From: Ruminococcaceae bacterium D5
GTDB taxonomy: Bacteria; Bacillota; Clostridia; Oscillospirales; Ruminococcaceae
NCBI GenBank assembly: GCA_900113995.1
Contig: FORK01000011.1
Coordinates: 51,596-108,383 of the forward strand
Length of the DNA stretch: 56,788 bases
Direction of reading: 5' to 3'
Part shown: positions 1 to 8,761 of the stretch, one piece after another
Layout of the letters: each line of letters starts with the position of its first letter
Numbering within the stretch: position 1 is the stretch's first letter
Notes under the pieces: generated by a model
Told to the model about the DNA's origin: nothing
The model's input: the letters and a program-made list of their open reading frames with translations, nothing else
Databases searched by the model: none
Translations under genes and position numbers: made by a program

Positions 1-379
1 AGGCACCGGGCAAAACCGTTTGCCGCAGGCGCCGGGTGCGACGGAATATCAAAAAACGGGTGAAATCCCGCCATGCGCCTTTTTACATGCTTTTTTGAGT
101 TCGGAACCCCCGGTTCTACCGAGGAAAACGGTGTGCAGAACCATTTGCCGCAGGCGCTGGACGAAGCAGGATGCGAAAAGATGAGTTGATCAATGGGCCA
201 AGGCACGGTTGAAAAAGAACGCCGTCCATCTCCGGGCAGCAGGACAGCTGATACGGAAGAAAGCGTTCTTAATGCGTTCGCCTGCCGGTAAAAGCCCTGA
301 TCGGGCCAATACAGGGCGGTGGCCAAGGCCGGAAACTGATCAATGGGCAGCTGGCGCTTGTTCCGCGCTTCGGGAAATC
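1..379. other. gene-free region with diverged repeats
   Basis: No convincing gene is visible. Two imperfect direct-repeat pairs are present: AACCGTTTGCCGCAGGCGC near 14-32 with a near copy at 139-157, and TGATCAATGGGC at 187-198 and again at 337-348. The stretch lies downstream of the minus-strand transporter/regulator pair, and no clear intrinsic terminator was found for that operon. Confidence 0.4.
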
Positions 380-1231
380 TCAAAGGCCGGAACCTTCCTG
401 CTGGCTGCCGATCAGAAGGCTCGCCTCATCCATCATCTCGATCGAGCTGACCCCGCGCTGAGCGCCGATGTAAGCGCAGAGCCCATCGAGCACCAGCAGG
501 TGGGTCAGGCGGGAAACCCATGCCTCGCGCCGCTGGCCGACCTCGCTCGAGACGATGACCAGACCGACATCCGAGAGCCTGTGAAGGGGGCTGTCCGGAT
601 AGCTGGTGATGCAAAGGGTAGCTGCGCCGCGCGACTTGGCTGTCCGCATGGCCTCGATGGTTGAGCGGGACCTGCCCCAGTGGGAAATTCCCACCGCCAG
701 GCATCCCGGCCCCAGATGGGACGCGGAGATCCTGCTGACCAGCGGATCGGTCACCGCATAAACCGGAAGGCCGATCCTCATCAGGTGCTGATAGGCATCC
801 TCGGCCACCAGAGCCGAATTGGCGGCCCCGTAAAGCTCGATTTTTTTTGCCTCCATCAGGAGGCGGGCGGCCGCGGCAAGCGCCTTTTCGTCGATCATCG
901 TCAGGGTGTCGCGGAAGGAGGCGCAGGCATTTTCCGCCATCTTATGCAGGGCGGTCTTAGGACTGTCGGTGGCCTCGACGTCGTCGAAGGAAAAGCCGGT
1001 AAAGCCCTCAAGATTCTGTGCAAGATTGATCTTCAGGGCGGTGAAGCCGCCGAGGCCGAGAGAATTTGCAAAATTCACCACTGTCCCCGCCGAAACCCCC
1101 GCGGCCGCGGCGAGGAAGTTGACCGTCATGCCGGTAGCGGCCTTAGGGTCCCGCAGGATGACGTCCGCAATCCGTTTTTCGGCGGATGACATGCCGGGAA
1201 ACCGCTGCTTGATCAGATTAAGTGCATTCAT
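380..1231 (-). CDS. RpiR/MurR-family regulator with SIS domain
   Basis: A 283-residue regulator with the two-part RpiR layout. An N-terminal helix-turn-helix (about residues 1-75) binds DNA, and a C-terminal SIS domain (about 110-240) normally senses a phosphosugar. The SIS signature appears as GISHWGRSRST, a variant of the usual ISHSGxT with Trp in place of the first Ser, so the ligand may differ from classic phosphosugars. It overlaps the end of the upstream transporter gene by 14 bases, so the two are co-transcribed and it probably controls uptake of the transporter's substrate. Two TGAA-AT-TTCA dyads upstream of the operon are candidate binding sites. Family assignment is firm; the ligand is unknown. 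Confidence 0.88.
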   Translation of the reverse strand: MNALNLIKQRFPGMSSAEKRIADVILRDPKAATGMTVNFLAAAAGVSAGTVVNFANSLGLGGFTALKINLAQNLEGFTGFSFDDVEATDSPKTALHKMAENACASFRDTLTMIDEKALAAAARLLMEAKKIELYGAANSALVAEDAYQHLMRIGLPVYAVTDPLVSRISASHLGPGCLAVGISHWGRSRSTIEAMRTAKSRGAATLCITSYPDSPLHRLSDVGLVIVSSEVGQRREAWVSRLTHLLVLDGLCAYIGAQRGVSSIEMMDEASLLIGSQQEGSGL

Positions 1232-2444
1232 GGATTCGCTTCCCCTTTCTCAAAAGACATCCGCCCGCCCCGGTCAGAGCCAGCAGAACGCTTACGGCGG
1301 TCAGCCCGAGCCAGATCACCGGAACCGCGGGCCATCCATAGAGGGCAAGGACAATGCCGGTCAGCGGGGAGGAGACCGCCGCGCCGACATAGATCGAGAA
1401 ATCGAGGATCCCCACGAGGGTGGAAACCATATTCCGCTCCGCAAAAGACAGCGGGAGATAGGAGATGATGATCCAGTTGCTGCCGTTGACCGCGAGGATC
1501 AGCAGTCCGATCAGCAGGACGGTCAGCAGGGCGGAAAGCCGCGAGGTCAGCACCAGCAGCACCGCGATGGCTGAAACCAGCGCCAGCATCGCCAGCATGG
1601 AGCGCCGGGCGTTTTCACGGTGCCGGCCGAGCAGCCAGCGGGCAAGAAAAACGCCGAGCAGCTTGGAAAAGGGGATCACCATCAGCAGCAGAAGGGAGGA
1701 GCCGGCGTTCAGCCCCAGATCACGCGAAAAGATGACCGGCAGCCAGAATACTGCGCCTTCCTGAATCGCGCCGATCGCGCAGCAAAGCAGACAGATAAAG
1801 TACATCCGGTCCTCGAAGAGCTCCCGGACAGCCCGGCCGACGGGCGGGGTTTCCCGGCGCTCGCGGAGCATCTGCTCCATCGGGTGCCTGCGCGCGGTCA
1901 GCAGCCAGCAGGGGATCAGCAGCAGGGCACAGAAGCCCGGCGCAATGAAATACGCCTTCCAGGACAGGCCGGCAAAGGCTTTTCCAAGAATGCTCCAGGA
2001 AAGGATGTAGCCGGTGACCGATGCGGTGGACATCACCGTGGAGACGGTTTTGTGATGTTCAGCCGGGATATGGAAGGAAAGCAGCCGGAGCAAAGATCCC
2101 CAGAACATCGACTGGATATAACCGTTGAGTCCCCAGATCAGGAGAAAGCTGGCACCGTTGGAAACGGTGCCAACCGCAAGATTGGCCGCTCCGGCTGCGG
2201 CGACGGCGGTCAAAAGGAAGCGGTAGGGCCTCACCCGGTCTCCCAGAAAGCCGTTAAGCAGCTGTCCGGCCGCATAGGTGATAAAGTAGATCGAGCTGGC
2301 CATCCCGAGGTATTCCATCGAGACGCCGAGACCCGCCGACATCTTGGTCAGCGCCGCAGAAATGTTGACGCGGCAGAGATAAGCGGTTACATAGGTGGCC
2401 CAGCAAAGCAGCAGGATGCCCAGGCCTTGTTTCAATGGCTTCAT
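1218..2444 (-). CDS. MFS transporter, organophosphate:phosphate antiporter type
   Basis: A 408-residue, very hydrophobic protein with about 12 predicted membrane helices, typical of the major facilitator superfamily. The region reading NGYIQSMFWGSLLRLL matches the GlpT/UhpT-like branch, which exchanges sugar or glycerol phosphates for phosphate. The start is the ATG at 2444, preceded by GGGAGGAAG; an upstream in-frame ATG at 2483 has no ribosome site and lies almost on the -10 box. It is the first gene of a two-gene operon with an RpiR-type regulator, which fits a sugar-phosphate or amino-sugar substrate. The substrate cannot be read from sequence. Confidence 0.85.
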   Translation of the reverse strand: MKPLKQGLGILLLCWATYVTAYLCRVNISAALTKMSAGLGVSMEYLGMASSIYFITYAAGQLLNGFLGDRVRPYRFLLTAVAAAGAANLAVGTVSNGASFLLIWGLNGYIQSMFWGSLLRLLSFHIPAEHHKTVSTVMSTASVTGYILSWSILGKAFAGLSWKAYFIAPGFCALLLIPCWLLTARRHPMEQMLRERRETPPVGRAVRELFEDRMYFICLLCCAIGAIQEGAVFWLPVIFSRDLGLNAGSSLLLLMVIPFSKLLGVFLARWLLGRHRENARRSMLAMLALVSAIAVLLVLTSRLSALLTVLLIGLLILAVNGSNWIIISYLPLSFAERNMVSTLVGILDFSIYVGAAVSSPLTGIVLALYGWPAVPVIWLGLTAVSVLLALTGAGGCLLRKGKRIHECT

Positions 2445-2489
2445 ATTCTTCCTCCCGCCCGGCGCGCCGGAGCGTGCCGTCATAAGGAC

Positions 2490-2518
2490 AGTATAGTGCG
2501 GGAAATTAAAAAAATCAA
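2490..2518 (-). promoter_or_regulatory. sigma-A-type promoter of transporter/rpiR operon
   Basis: On the minus strand TTGATT (2518-2513) and TATACT (2495-2490) are separated by 17 bases, about 45 bases before the transporter start. Confidence 0.65.
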
Positions 2519-2561
2519 TGAAAAATATTCAATATTTAAAAATTTAATATGAAAAAATTCA
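2519..2561. promoter_or_regulatory. twin TGAA-N-TTCA dyads, candidate RpiR operator
   Basis: TGAAAAATATTCA (2519-2531) and TGAAAAAATTCA (2550-2561) are two small palindromes 31 bases apart, about three helical turns, directly upstream of the -35 box. RpiR-family operators are often AT-rich dyads of this kind. Use as the operator of the adjacent regulator is inferred. Confidence 0.45.
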
Positions 2562-2748
2562 ATTTACGCAAAAATAGAGCGATATGGTGAAAAAACTGCC
2601 TTGAGCCTGTGGAAAGTTTATGAATCTTTCGAAAAGCCGAGCAATTTGCGTTCGGCTGTGCTATACTGTGCTTTGCCGGCCGGATTCGGCGAAACCGTCC
2701 CCATATCCGGCGGCTGGCTGAACCTTTTCGGAAGGAGTGTTTCCTGTC

Positions 2749-3360
2749 ATGAATCCTGCCAATCATATGCTGATCGCGTCGGTGGTCTATGATGCCGTTT
2801 CCAGAGTGGACCCCGGCCTTCTTTGCCGCACTGCTTTCTACTGGGGCAATATTGCCCCCGATATTGCGCCGACCCAGGCGTTTCGTTCCCACCGGGCCAA
2901 ATTCCGCCTCGGGATGGTCAACCAAAAGCTGGCCCGCACGATGGCAGCCGCAGGGGATGACTGCGATGTGTGGCGGAGAAGCTACCGCCTGGGGGTGCTC
3001 TGCCATTATTACGCCGATTTCTGCTGCTATGCCCATGGAGATGACTACCCCAAAAATCTGGTGCGGCATATGCGGCACGAGCATCAGCTTTCTCGCTATG
3101 CCCGGCGCCGCCGGGAGCTGCTTGAGCAGCTCGATTTTGTTTGGGAGAAGCTGCCGGAGGAAAGCGGAGCCCTGCTCGGCAGGCTGGAGGCAAAGCGCCG
3201 CTTTGTCTGCGATCTGAATGCGCGGGGAGTCAATCACGGAATTGAGCTCTACGGCGCCATTGAGGCGGGATGCCTTCTGGTCTTTTCCTATGCGTCCTTT
3301 GCGGGGACGATGGATTTTGACCGCCTGCTGCGGCCGCTCTGCCTTGCCGAATCGGCCTGA
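2749..3360 (+). CDS. zinc-dependent phospholipase C-like protein
   Basis: A 203-residue protein resembling the zinc-dependent phospholipase C / S1-P1 nuclease-like family found in Clostridia. Spaced metal-ligand motifs are visible: an early HMLIA, WGNIAPD, SHRAKF, LCHYYADFCCYAH and RHMRHEHQ. No signal peptide is seen, so it may be cytoplasmic and its lipid substrate is uncertain. The start is the ATG at 2749 behind GAAGGAG; an in-frame GTG at 2737 overlaps that ribosome site. It is monocistronic, with a terminator hairpin about 60 bases downstream. Confidence 0.72.
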   Translation: MNPANHMLIASVVYDAVSRVDPGLLCRTAFYWGNIAPDIAPTQAFRSHRAKFRLGMVNQKLARTMAAAGDDCDVWRRSYRLGVLCHYYADFCCYAHGDDYPKNLVRHMRHEHQLSRYARRRRELLEQLDFVWEKLPEESGALLGRLEAKRRFVCDLNARGVNHGIELYGAIEAGCLLVFSYASFAGTMDFDRLLRPLCLAESA

Positions 3361-3679
3361 CCGCCGGGGGGCGTCCGGCCGAGGGTGCAAAGGAGGAAGA
3401 AGGGCTTTCACCTGAAAAAGGCGCGCGGAATTGTTCCGCGCGCCTTTTGTATGGGCGCAGGATGGTGCGCCGGCCTTTTGCCGAAGCCCGTTTCGAAACG
3501 TCCGCCGCTGCCGGCCGCGGGGCAAACGGCTTTTTGGAAGAATGAAAAGCCCTGCTTTGCGGCGGGTCCATTTCCTGCGTCTTCGGCATCAGGGAATCAA
3601 ATTTTCCCGCGCCGACCCGGAAACGGGATGTAACCTTTTGGCCGGGAAAACGTTTTTAGAACAGAGGGAGGGAAGGCCG
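3361..3679. other. intergenic region with one terminator
   Basis: Beyond the hairpin at 3416-3448 this stretch must hold the promoter of the sigma-factor operon. No sigma-A-like boxes were obvious, which would fit an autoregulated ECF promoter. Confidence 0.4.
3416..3448 (+). terminator. intrinsic terminator
   Basis: GGCGCGCGGAA and its exact complement TTCCGCGCGCC flank a 3-base loop, with AAAA before and TTTT after. It can work in either direction. Confidence 0.85.
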
Positions 3680-4171
3680 GTGAAGCAGGATGCACTGGAG
3701 GAGAGCTATCGCGCTTATCGTCAGGATCTTTATCTTTACGCCCTTTCCCTCTGCCGGGACCCGGTGCTGGCGGACGAGCTGACCGCGGAAACCTTCTACC
3801 GGGCGCTGCTGTCGCTCGAGGCGGATGCGTCCTCGGTCCGCTGCTGGCTGCTGCGGGTCTGTAAAAATCTTTTTTATGACCTGCTTCGCCGCAGAAAGAG
3901 GACGGGGGACCGAACTGTTCCCGAGGAGTATCCCGACCCCGCGCCGGGCGTGCTGGAACAGCTGATCCGCGACGAGCGGCTCCGCCTGCTCTATCGGGAG
4001 ATTCTTCGCCTCTCCCCCGGGGACCGGGAGCTTTTGCTTCTTTTTTATTTTGAGCGGTGTCCGGTGGCGGAAATCTCCCGGCTTACCGGCAGAAGTCCGG
4101 GAGCGGTCAAAACGGGCCTGACCCGTGCGCGGTCAAGGCTGAAAAAACGATTGGAGGAGGAATGGGTATGA
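3680..4171 (+). CDS. ECF-type RNA polymerase sigma factor
   Basis: A 163-residue sigma-70 family protein. Region 2 (about residues 8-75) carries the AYRQDLYLYALSLCRD and ADELTAETFYRAL segments, and region 4 (about 105-160) carries a helix-turn-helix reading VAEISRLTGRSPGAVKTGL. Regions 1 and 3 are absent, as in group 4 (ECF) factors. The GTG at 3680 follows GAGGGAAGG and gives a family-sized protein; extending upstream would add about 80 residues without family character. Its stop overlaps the start of the next gene (ATGA), which encodes a membrane anti-sigma factor. The pair presumably responds to an envelope signal; the regulon is unknown. Confidence 0.88.
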   Translation: MKQDALEESYRAYRQDLYLYALSLCRDPVLADELTAETFYRALLSLEADASSVRCWLLRVCKNLFYDLLRRRKRTGDRTVPEEYPDPAPGVLEQLIRDERLRLLYREILRLSPGDRELLLLFYFERCPVAEISRLTGRSPGAVKTGLTRARSRLKKRLEEEWV

Positions 4172-5355
4172 GCTTTCGCGAGATGCTGGAGCAGGTAAAG
4201 GCGGAGCGCGCCGACCCCGAATGCGAGGCGGCGGTCAAGGCCGAAATTGAAAAGCACGAGGTGATTGCTGATTATCTTGCCGAGCGGTTCGACGAACAGT
4301 TTTCGGATCAGGAGCCGCCTCCCTCCCCTGAGACAGGGCGGATTGCCAGACGGGTGCGGTTCCGGCTGCTGGGCAGCGCCTGCCTTGCGGTGCTGGCGGT
4401 CTTCCTGATTGCCTCCGCCGCGGTGCTGTTCTGCGACCTTTCCTATTATAATCCCAACAAGGGAATCGAAGCCCGGTATGGCGGAGATGGGCAGTTCCTG
4501 CTCGATATGGCGGCTTTCACCGAGCTGCACTCCCCCGGGTATACTGCCAGCTACGCCGAGGCGGTCCGCAGCGGCCCGGGCAGCTACGACCTGCGGATTC
4601 GGCAGAACGATCTGTTTTGGGGACGGGAGCTGAGCTCCTTTGACCGGCTGGTGCGGGGAAAGACGGTGGGAAGCGGCGGACGCACCGCCAACGAATACTG
4701 GCGGTTCCCCGTTGTGAATGCCTTTGGCTACCGTCAGGGATTGATCGTGTGGGTGGATGAAAACGGGGTGGAGCACACCGAGGCGGACCCGGATACCCTT
4801 GCCGATTGCCGCGAGGCGCTTGCCGCGCTGCCCCCTTCCAGCCGCGCGGCGGTCTATGTCACCTTCGGCCATGATTTGAGCCTGGAGGAATTTGACGCCC
4901 TTCTTGCGCGGTACGGCGAGAAGGTGCCGGACCTCTACTTTGCCTATGCCGCGGTTGCCGCCCGGGATGGATATCAGCCCGGCACCCTTGGCTTTGAACC
5001 ATCCGGTGCGGGATTGGTTTTCGAAAATGCGCCGGAGGAGGAGTTCCCATGCTTTGAGTTGGCTCTGCACGACGACGAGATGGAGGAGAACCGTCCGGCG
5101 GTCTGGGAAGAGCATTTCCACTCTCTGCTGCGCTACCTTTCCGGCAGGCCCGGATTTCTCGAGGCGATGGCCAATGTCAACGGAATTTCCCCGGAGTACT
5201 ATCAGGAGGCGCTCAGGTATATCGATCAGAACGGGATCGGAATCTACGGAGCGCTGGTCCACGGCGGAGCGCGGGATATCCTGCGGCTGCTTGAAGAGGA
5301 GGACATTCGGGATTTTTATGTCGAGAACGTCAAGCTTTCGGTCCTTTCCCGGTGA
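4168..5355 (+). CDS. membrane anti-sigma factor, Sigma_reg_N/C type
   Basis: A 395-residue single-pass membrane protein. A cytoplasmic, charged N-terminus (about 1-55) would hold the sigma factor, one helix (about 60-88, around LAVLAVFLIASAAVLF) spans the membrane, and a long extracytoplasmic part follows. The segment around VYVTFGHDLSLEEFDALL matches the C-terminal regulator domain found in this class of firmicute anti-sigma factors. The start at 4168 lies 7 bases after GGAGGAGG; the in-frame ATG at 4162 would be too close. Translational coupling to the sigma gene supports the pairing. Confidence 0.75.
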   Translation: MSFREMLEQVKAERADPECEAAVKAEIEKHEVIADYLAERFDEQFSDQEPPPSPETGRIARRVRFRLLGSACLAVLAVFLIASAAVLFCDLSYYNPNKGIEARYGGDGQFLLDMAAFTELHSPGYTASYAEAVRSGPGSYDLRIRQNDLFWGRELSSFDRLVRGKTVGSGGRTANEYWRFPVVNAFGYRQGLIVWVDENGVEHTEADPDTLADCREALAALPPSSRAAVYVTFGHDLSLEEFDALLARYGEKVPDLYFAYAAVAARDGYQPGTLGFEPSGAGLVFENAPEEEFPCFELALHDDEMEENRPAVWEEHFHSLLRYLSGRPGFLEAMANVNGISPEYYQEALRYIDQNGIGIYGALVHGGARDILRLLEEEDIRDFYVENVKLSVLSR

Positions 5356-5364
5356 AGGGCAGCA

Positions 5365-5400
5365 TCAATGTCCGGCGCTGAAAACGGCGCCGGACATTGA
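5365..5400. terminator. perfect 14-bp inverted repeat
   Basis: TCAATGTCCGGCGC and its exact complement GCGCCGGACATTGA flank an 8-base loop, 9 bases after the anti-sigma stop codon. There is no T-tract, so it is either a weak terminator or a 3'-end stabilising hairpin. Confidence 0.55.
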
Positions 5401-5493
5401 CGCCTTCGGATCGATTGTTCTCCGGAAAGGGGAACAAAATAAAATTTTTACAATATTGCAATCAAAGTGTGATGCTTTTAGCGGGTTCGTCAG

Positions 5494-5542
5494 TTGTATT
5501 TGCAACAGGAGTATCCTATAATAATATTGATTATAATAATAT
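5494..5542 (+). promoter_or_regulatory. tetR promoter with direct repeats
   Basis: TTGTAT (5494-5499) and TATAAT (5517-5522) are spaced by 17 bases. The -10 box is part of TATAATAATAT (5517-5527), which recurs exactly at 5532-5542, 15 bases on. These repeats cover the likely transcription start and could be an autoregulatory TetR site. Confidence 0.6.
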
Positions 5543-5584
5543 CGCTTTTTGTGACAATTTCAGGATATCATGGAGGGGGAACGG

Positions 5585-6175
5585 ATGGAGGACCGCCGGA
5601 TCAAAAGGACGAAGCGATTTTTGTCGATGGCTTTGGTGGAACTGCTGGCAGAAAAGCCGGTCAATGAGATTACTGTCAAGGAACTCACTGAACGGTCGGA
5701 CGTCAACCGCGCCACCTTTTACCGGCATTACCGGGACATTTATGATATGCTTCGCCAGATGGAGCAGGAGCTTTTTGGAGAATTCACCGCCGCGCTCGAG
5801 CAGGAGCCTCCGCCCGAGAATGAAGCCGCGCTCGAACGGCTGTATTGCCGGATTCTCAGGTTTGTCGCGGACCGCGCCGAGCTCTGCGGAATTCTTTTCG
5901 GCCCGAACGGGGACCGCAGCCTTCTGCAGCGGCTGGAAGTGCAGGTGCTTGCTTACTGCGGCATCTGCAGGGAGGCCGGGCTGGACACGGTGGAGCGATT
6001 TTTGGCGACCTTCCTGGTTTCCGGCTTTATCAATGTGGTTGAGCAATGGCTTTCCGAGGGGATGAAGCTGCCGCCGGAGCAGCTTGCCGCCTCGATCATG
6101 CGGGCAACCCGGGAAGGATTTTCGCTGGGCTTATGTCCGCTCGTCCGAAATTTGGCTGATCCTCTGCGGGCATAA
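5585..6175 (+). CDS. TetR/AcrR-family regulator
   Basis: A 196-residue regulator. The N-terminal TetR helix-turn-helix (about 8-55) is clear, with VNEITVKELTERSDVNRATFY followed by HYRDIYDML. The C-terminal ligand domain (about 75-190) is mostly helical and only weakly conserved, as usual. The ATG at 5585 is 5 bases after GGAGGGGG; an in-frame ATG at 5570 overlaps that ribosome site. It stands alone between the sigma operon and greA with no adjacent transporter, so its target is probably elsewhere or its own promoter. Confidence 0.85.
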   Translation: MEDRRIKRTKRFLSMALVELLAEKPVNEITVKELTERSDVNRATFYRHYRDIYDMLRQMEQELFGEFTAALEQEPPPENEAALERLYCRILRFVADRAELCGILFGPNGDRSLLQRLEVQVLAYCGICREAGLDTVERFLATFLVSGFINVVEQWLSEGMKLPPEQLAASIMRATREGFSLGLCPLVRNLADPLRA

Positions 6176-6207
6176 TCGCGGGCTTGGCCGCATAGGATGG
6201 AACAGAA

Positions 6208-6240
6208 CGGGAGGGGGGTTCCGCCCTTCCTCTTTTTTCG
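6208..6240 (+). terminator. possible weak terminator after tetR
   Basis: GGGAGGGG and CCCTTCC can pair across a short loop, followed by CTTTTTTC. The stem is imperfect. Confidence 0.4.
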
Positions 6241-6272
6241 TGAACAGCAGCATGAAATGGGGGAATTTTCTC

Positions 6273-6302
6273 TTGACATCGCGTACGGCTTCTGGGTATA
6301 AT
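6273..6302 (+). promoter_or_regulatory. greA promoter
   Basis: Consensus TTGACA (6273-6278) and TATAAT (6297-6302) are spaced by 18 bases, about 37 bases before the greA start. Confidence 0.85.
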
Positions 6303-6339
6303 ATCATTTAATGCAATCCTACCAAAGGAGGAGAACGAG

Positions 6340-6822
6340 TTGTCGAAAGTGAAAACGCCGATCGATGAAATGACCCGCGAAGAGTATCAGCAGCTTCGTG
6401 ATGAGCTGGAGCATCTGAAAACGGTCGAGCGCAACGATATTTCGGAAAAAATCCGTGTGGCACGCGGATTTGGCGACCTTTCCGAGAACAGTGAGTACGA
6501 TGAAGCCAAGAACGACCAGGCCCGCCTTGAGGCGAGAATCAGCCGTTTGGAGGAGCGCCTCAAGAACGTTCAGATCGTGGACCACATCTCAACCGATACG
6601 GTGGCGGTCGGAACCAAGGTGATCCTTCTGGATATGGAGTTTGACGACAAGACCGAGTATCGCATTGCAAGCAGCGGCACCGGCGGCGACGACGACAATG
6701 TTGTTACGGCCGATTCTCCGGTGGGGCAGGCAATCATGGGCCATGCGGTGGGAGAGGTCGTCGATATCAAGACCCCCAACGGGCAGACCTATCAGATGAA
6801 GATCATCGAAATCGGCAAGTGA
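6340..6822 (+). CDS. greA: transcription elongation factor GreA
   Basis: A 160-residue GreA, the usual length. It rescues backtracked RNA polymerase by stimulating transcript cleavage. The N-terminal coiled coil (about 10-75) carries the conserved tip GDLSENSEYDEAK with the acidic residues needed for cleavage. The C-terminal FKBP-like domain (about 85-160) ends in the conserved SPVGQAIMGHAVGEVV and NGQTYQMKI segments. Translation starts at TTG (6340) behind AAAGGAGGAG; no better start exists. A strong promoter lies upstream, and a hairpin separates it from lysS, a common gene neighbour in Clostridia. Confidence 0.95.
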   Translation: MSKVKTPIDEMTREEYQQLRDELEHLKTVERNDISEKIRVARGFGDLSENSEYDEAKNDQARLEARISRLEERLKNVQIVDHISTDTVAVGTKVILLDMEFDDKTEYRIASSGTGGDDDNVVTADSPVGQAIMGHAVGEVVDIKTPNGQTYQMKIIEIGK

Positions 6823-6831
6823 GAAGTGTGG

Positions 6832-6859
6832 AAAATGCGGGTAGCTTACCCGCATTTTT
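6832..6859 (+). terminator. hairpin between greA and lysS
   Basis: AAAATGCGGGTA pairs with TACCCGCATTTT across a 3-base loop, ending in T residues. It may terminate only part of the transcripts, because lysS has no obvious promoter of its own in the remaining 50 bases. Confidence 0.7.
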
Positions 6860-6910
6860 CTGAGAGAGCGGGAAGATCAAGACCCCCAAAGCGAGGAGGA
6901 CGTTATCAGT

Positions 6911-8437
6911 ATGAGCGAACAGCAGCTATCCGGTGTGGATCAGTCCACCCCCGAGCAGACGCAGCAGGACCTCTCGGAGCTCGCGCGGATCCGGCGTGAA
7001 AAGCTCGATTCCCTGCGCGCGGAGGGGAAGAACCCCTTTGAGATCACCAAATATGAAAGGACCTCCTGCGCCAGGGAGATTGCCGGCCGCTTTGACGAGA
7101 TGGAGAACCAGACCGTCCGCATTGCCGGGCGGATCATGACCTGGCGCAACATGGGCAAGGCCAGTTTCATCGACCTGCGGGACGCGAGCGGCCGGATGCA
7201 GATCTATATCCGGATCAACGATGTGGGCGAGGAGGCTTATGCGGCGTTCAACACCTGGGATATCGGTGATATCATCGGGGTTGAGGGCTTTGTCTTCCGC
7301 ACACGCAAGGGGGAAATTTCGGTTCATGCCAGGGAAATACGCCTGCTTTCCAAAGCGCTGCTTCCGCTTCCCGACAAGTGGCACGGCCTGAAGGATACTG
7401 AGCTGCGCTATCGTCAGCGCTACGTCGATCTGATTACCAGCCCCGAGGTCAAGGAAACCTTTGTCAAGCGTTCCCAGATCATTCGGGAGATCCGCAGCTT
7501 TCTTGATGGCCGCGGCTATCTTGAGGTCGAGACCCCGGTGCTGCACGCCATCGCGGGCGGCGCAGCCGCCAAGCCGTTCATCACCCACCACAATGCGCTG
7601 GATATCGATATGTATATGCGCATTGCGCTGGAGCTGCACCTCAAGCGGCTGATCGTCGGCGGCTTCGACAAGGTCTATGAAATCGGCCGCGTCTTCCGCA
7701 ACGAGGGAATCGATACCCGCCACAACCCCGAATTCACCCTGCTGGAGCTCTATGAGGCATACACCGACCTGTACGGCGTCATGGATCTCGTTGAGGATCT
7801 CTTCCACACTGTCTGCGCCAAGGTGCTGGGCACCGGGAAAATCAGCTACGGCGGGGTAGAACTGGATCTGGACAAGCCTTTTGAGCGGGTCACGATGACC
7901 GAGATCGTCAAGCGCTATTCCGGCGTGGATTTCTCAGAAATCACCACCGTCGAGCAGGCGCGGGCCGCCGCGAAGGAGCATCATGTCGAGATTGAGGAGC
8001 GGTTCGGCATCGGAAAGATTCTCGAGGCGTTCTTCGATGAGTTCGCAGAGAAAAACATTATCCAGCCGACCTTTGTCACCGAATATCCGGTGGAAATTTC
8101 GCCGCTCGCCAAGCGGATGCCCGAAAAGCCCGATTATACCGAGCGGTTCGAGCTGTTTATCATTGGGCGCGAGTATGCCAATGCCTTTTCCGAGCTCAAC
8201 GATCCCATCGACCAGCGCGGCCGCTTTGAGGAGCAGGCCCGCCAGAAGGCGCTGGGCGACGACGAGGCCTGCGATGTGGATGAAGACTACCTCACCGCCA
8301 TGGAGTACGGCATGCCGCCCACTGGCGGGCTTGGCATCGGCGTGGACCGCTTTGTGATGCTCCTGACCGACAGTGCGTCGATTCGGGATGTTTTGCTGTT
8401 TCCTACGATGCGCCCTCTGCCGTCAAAAACAGAATAA
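6911..8437 (+). CDS. lysS: lysyl-tRNA synthetase, class II
   Basis: A 508-residue enzyme that charges tRNA-Lys with lysine. After a short variable N-terminus it has an OB-fold anticodon-binding domain (about 75-170, [21 protein letters not shown]) and a class II catalytic core. Motif 2 reads [18 protein letters not shown] and motif 3 reads [12 protein letters not shown]. The C-terminal LLFPTMRP is standard. The start at 6911 follows GAGGAGGAC. It is complete, with no unusual extension. Confidence 0.97.
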   Translation: MSEQQLSGVDQSTPEQTQQDLSELARIRREKLDSLRAEGKNPFEITKYERTSCAREIAGRFDEMENQTVRIAGRIMTWRNMGKASFIDLRDASGRMQIYIRINDVGEEAYAAFNTWDIGDIIGVEGFVFRTRKGEISVHAREIRLLSKALLPLPDKWHGLKDTELRYRQRYVDLITSPEVKETFVKRSQIIREIRSFLDGRGYLEVETPVLHAIAGGAAAKPFITHHNALDIDMYMRIALELHLKRLIVGGFDKVYEIGRVFRNEGIDTRHNPEFTLLELYEAYTDLYGVMDLVEDLFHTVCAKVLGTGKISYGGVELDLDKPFERVTMTEIVKRYSGVDFSEITTVEQARAAAKEHHVEIEERFGIGKILEAFFDEFAEKNIIQPTFVTEYPVEISPLAKRMPEKPDYTERFELFIIGREYANAFSELNDPIDQRGRFEEQARQKALGDDEACDVDEDYLTAMEYGMPPTGGLGIGVDRFVMLLTDSASIRDVLLFPTMRPLPSKTE

Positions 8438-8445
8438 TTATTCAT

Positions 8446-8475
8446 AAAAGGGAACGACAAGTCGTTCCCTTTTTC
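8446..8475 (+). terminator. lysS terminator
   Basis: AAAAGGGAACGAC pairs perfectly with GTCGTTCCCTTTT across a 2-base loop, followed by a T. Confidence 0.88.
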
Positions 8476-8556
8476 ATGGTCGCTTGTGAAAAATTTACGC
8501 TTTGGACGTACTTTTTTGCCATTTCTTGTGCGGGATGGAAAAGCTGAATCTTCCCC

Positions 8557-8585
8557 TTTACATCCGGTATTTATTCGGGTATAAT
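8557..8585 (+). promoter_or_regulatory. carAB promoter
   Basis: TTTACA (8557-8562) and TATAAT (8580-8585) with a 17-base spacer. Confidence 0.75.
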
Positions 8586-8761
8586 AACATGAAAGCGTAC
8601 TGAAACACCGAGTTTTCCCAAGAGGCGGGGCCGCCGGGCGGCTTGCCCGCCCAGCGGAAGCGGGCGGACGGGCCAAGCAACAAAAATGAATATAATTTCG
8701 AATATATTGATTGAATATGCAAATCGGGCGATATGAATCGCGGAGCTTAAGGAGGAGTACC

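Larger units (their letters stand above)
8438..8761. other. lysS-carA intergenic region and carA leader
   Basis: Holds the lysS terminator, the car promoter and a leader of about 170 bases. The leader has a GC-rich block (8625-8675) in which GGGCGG..CCGCCC and GCCCGC..GCGGGC hairpins would exclude each other. No T-tract follows, so transcription attenuation is not evident. A CCCAAGAGG element at about 8618-8626 only loosely resembles a PyrR-binding loop. Confidence 0.4.

Noticed and set aside
8592-8761. PyrR attenuator in the carA leader
   Set aside because: Only a loose match to the PyrR loop and no T-tract terminator; GC-rich hairpins alone are insufficient.
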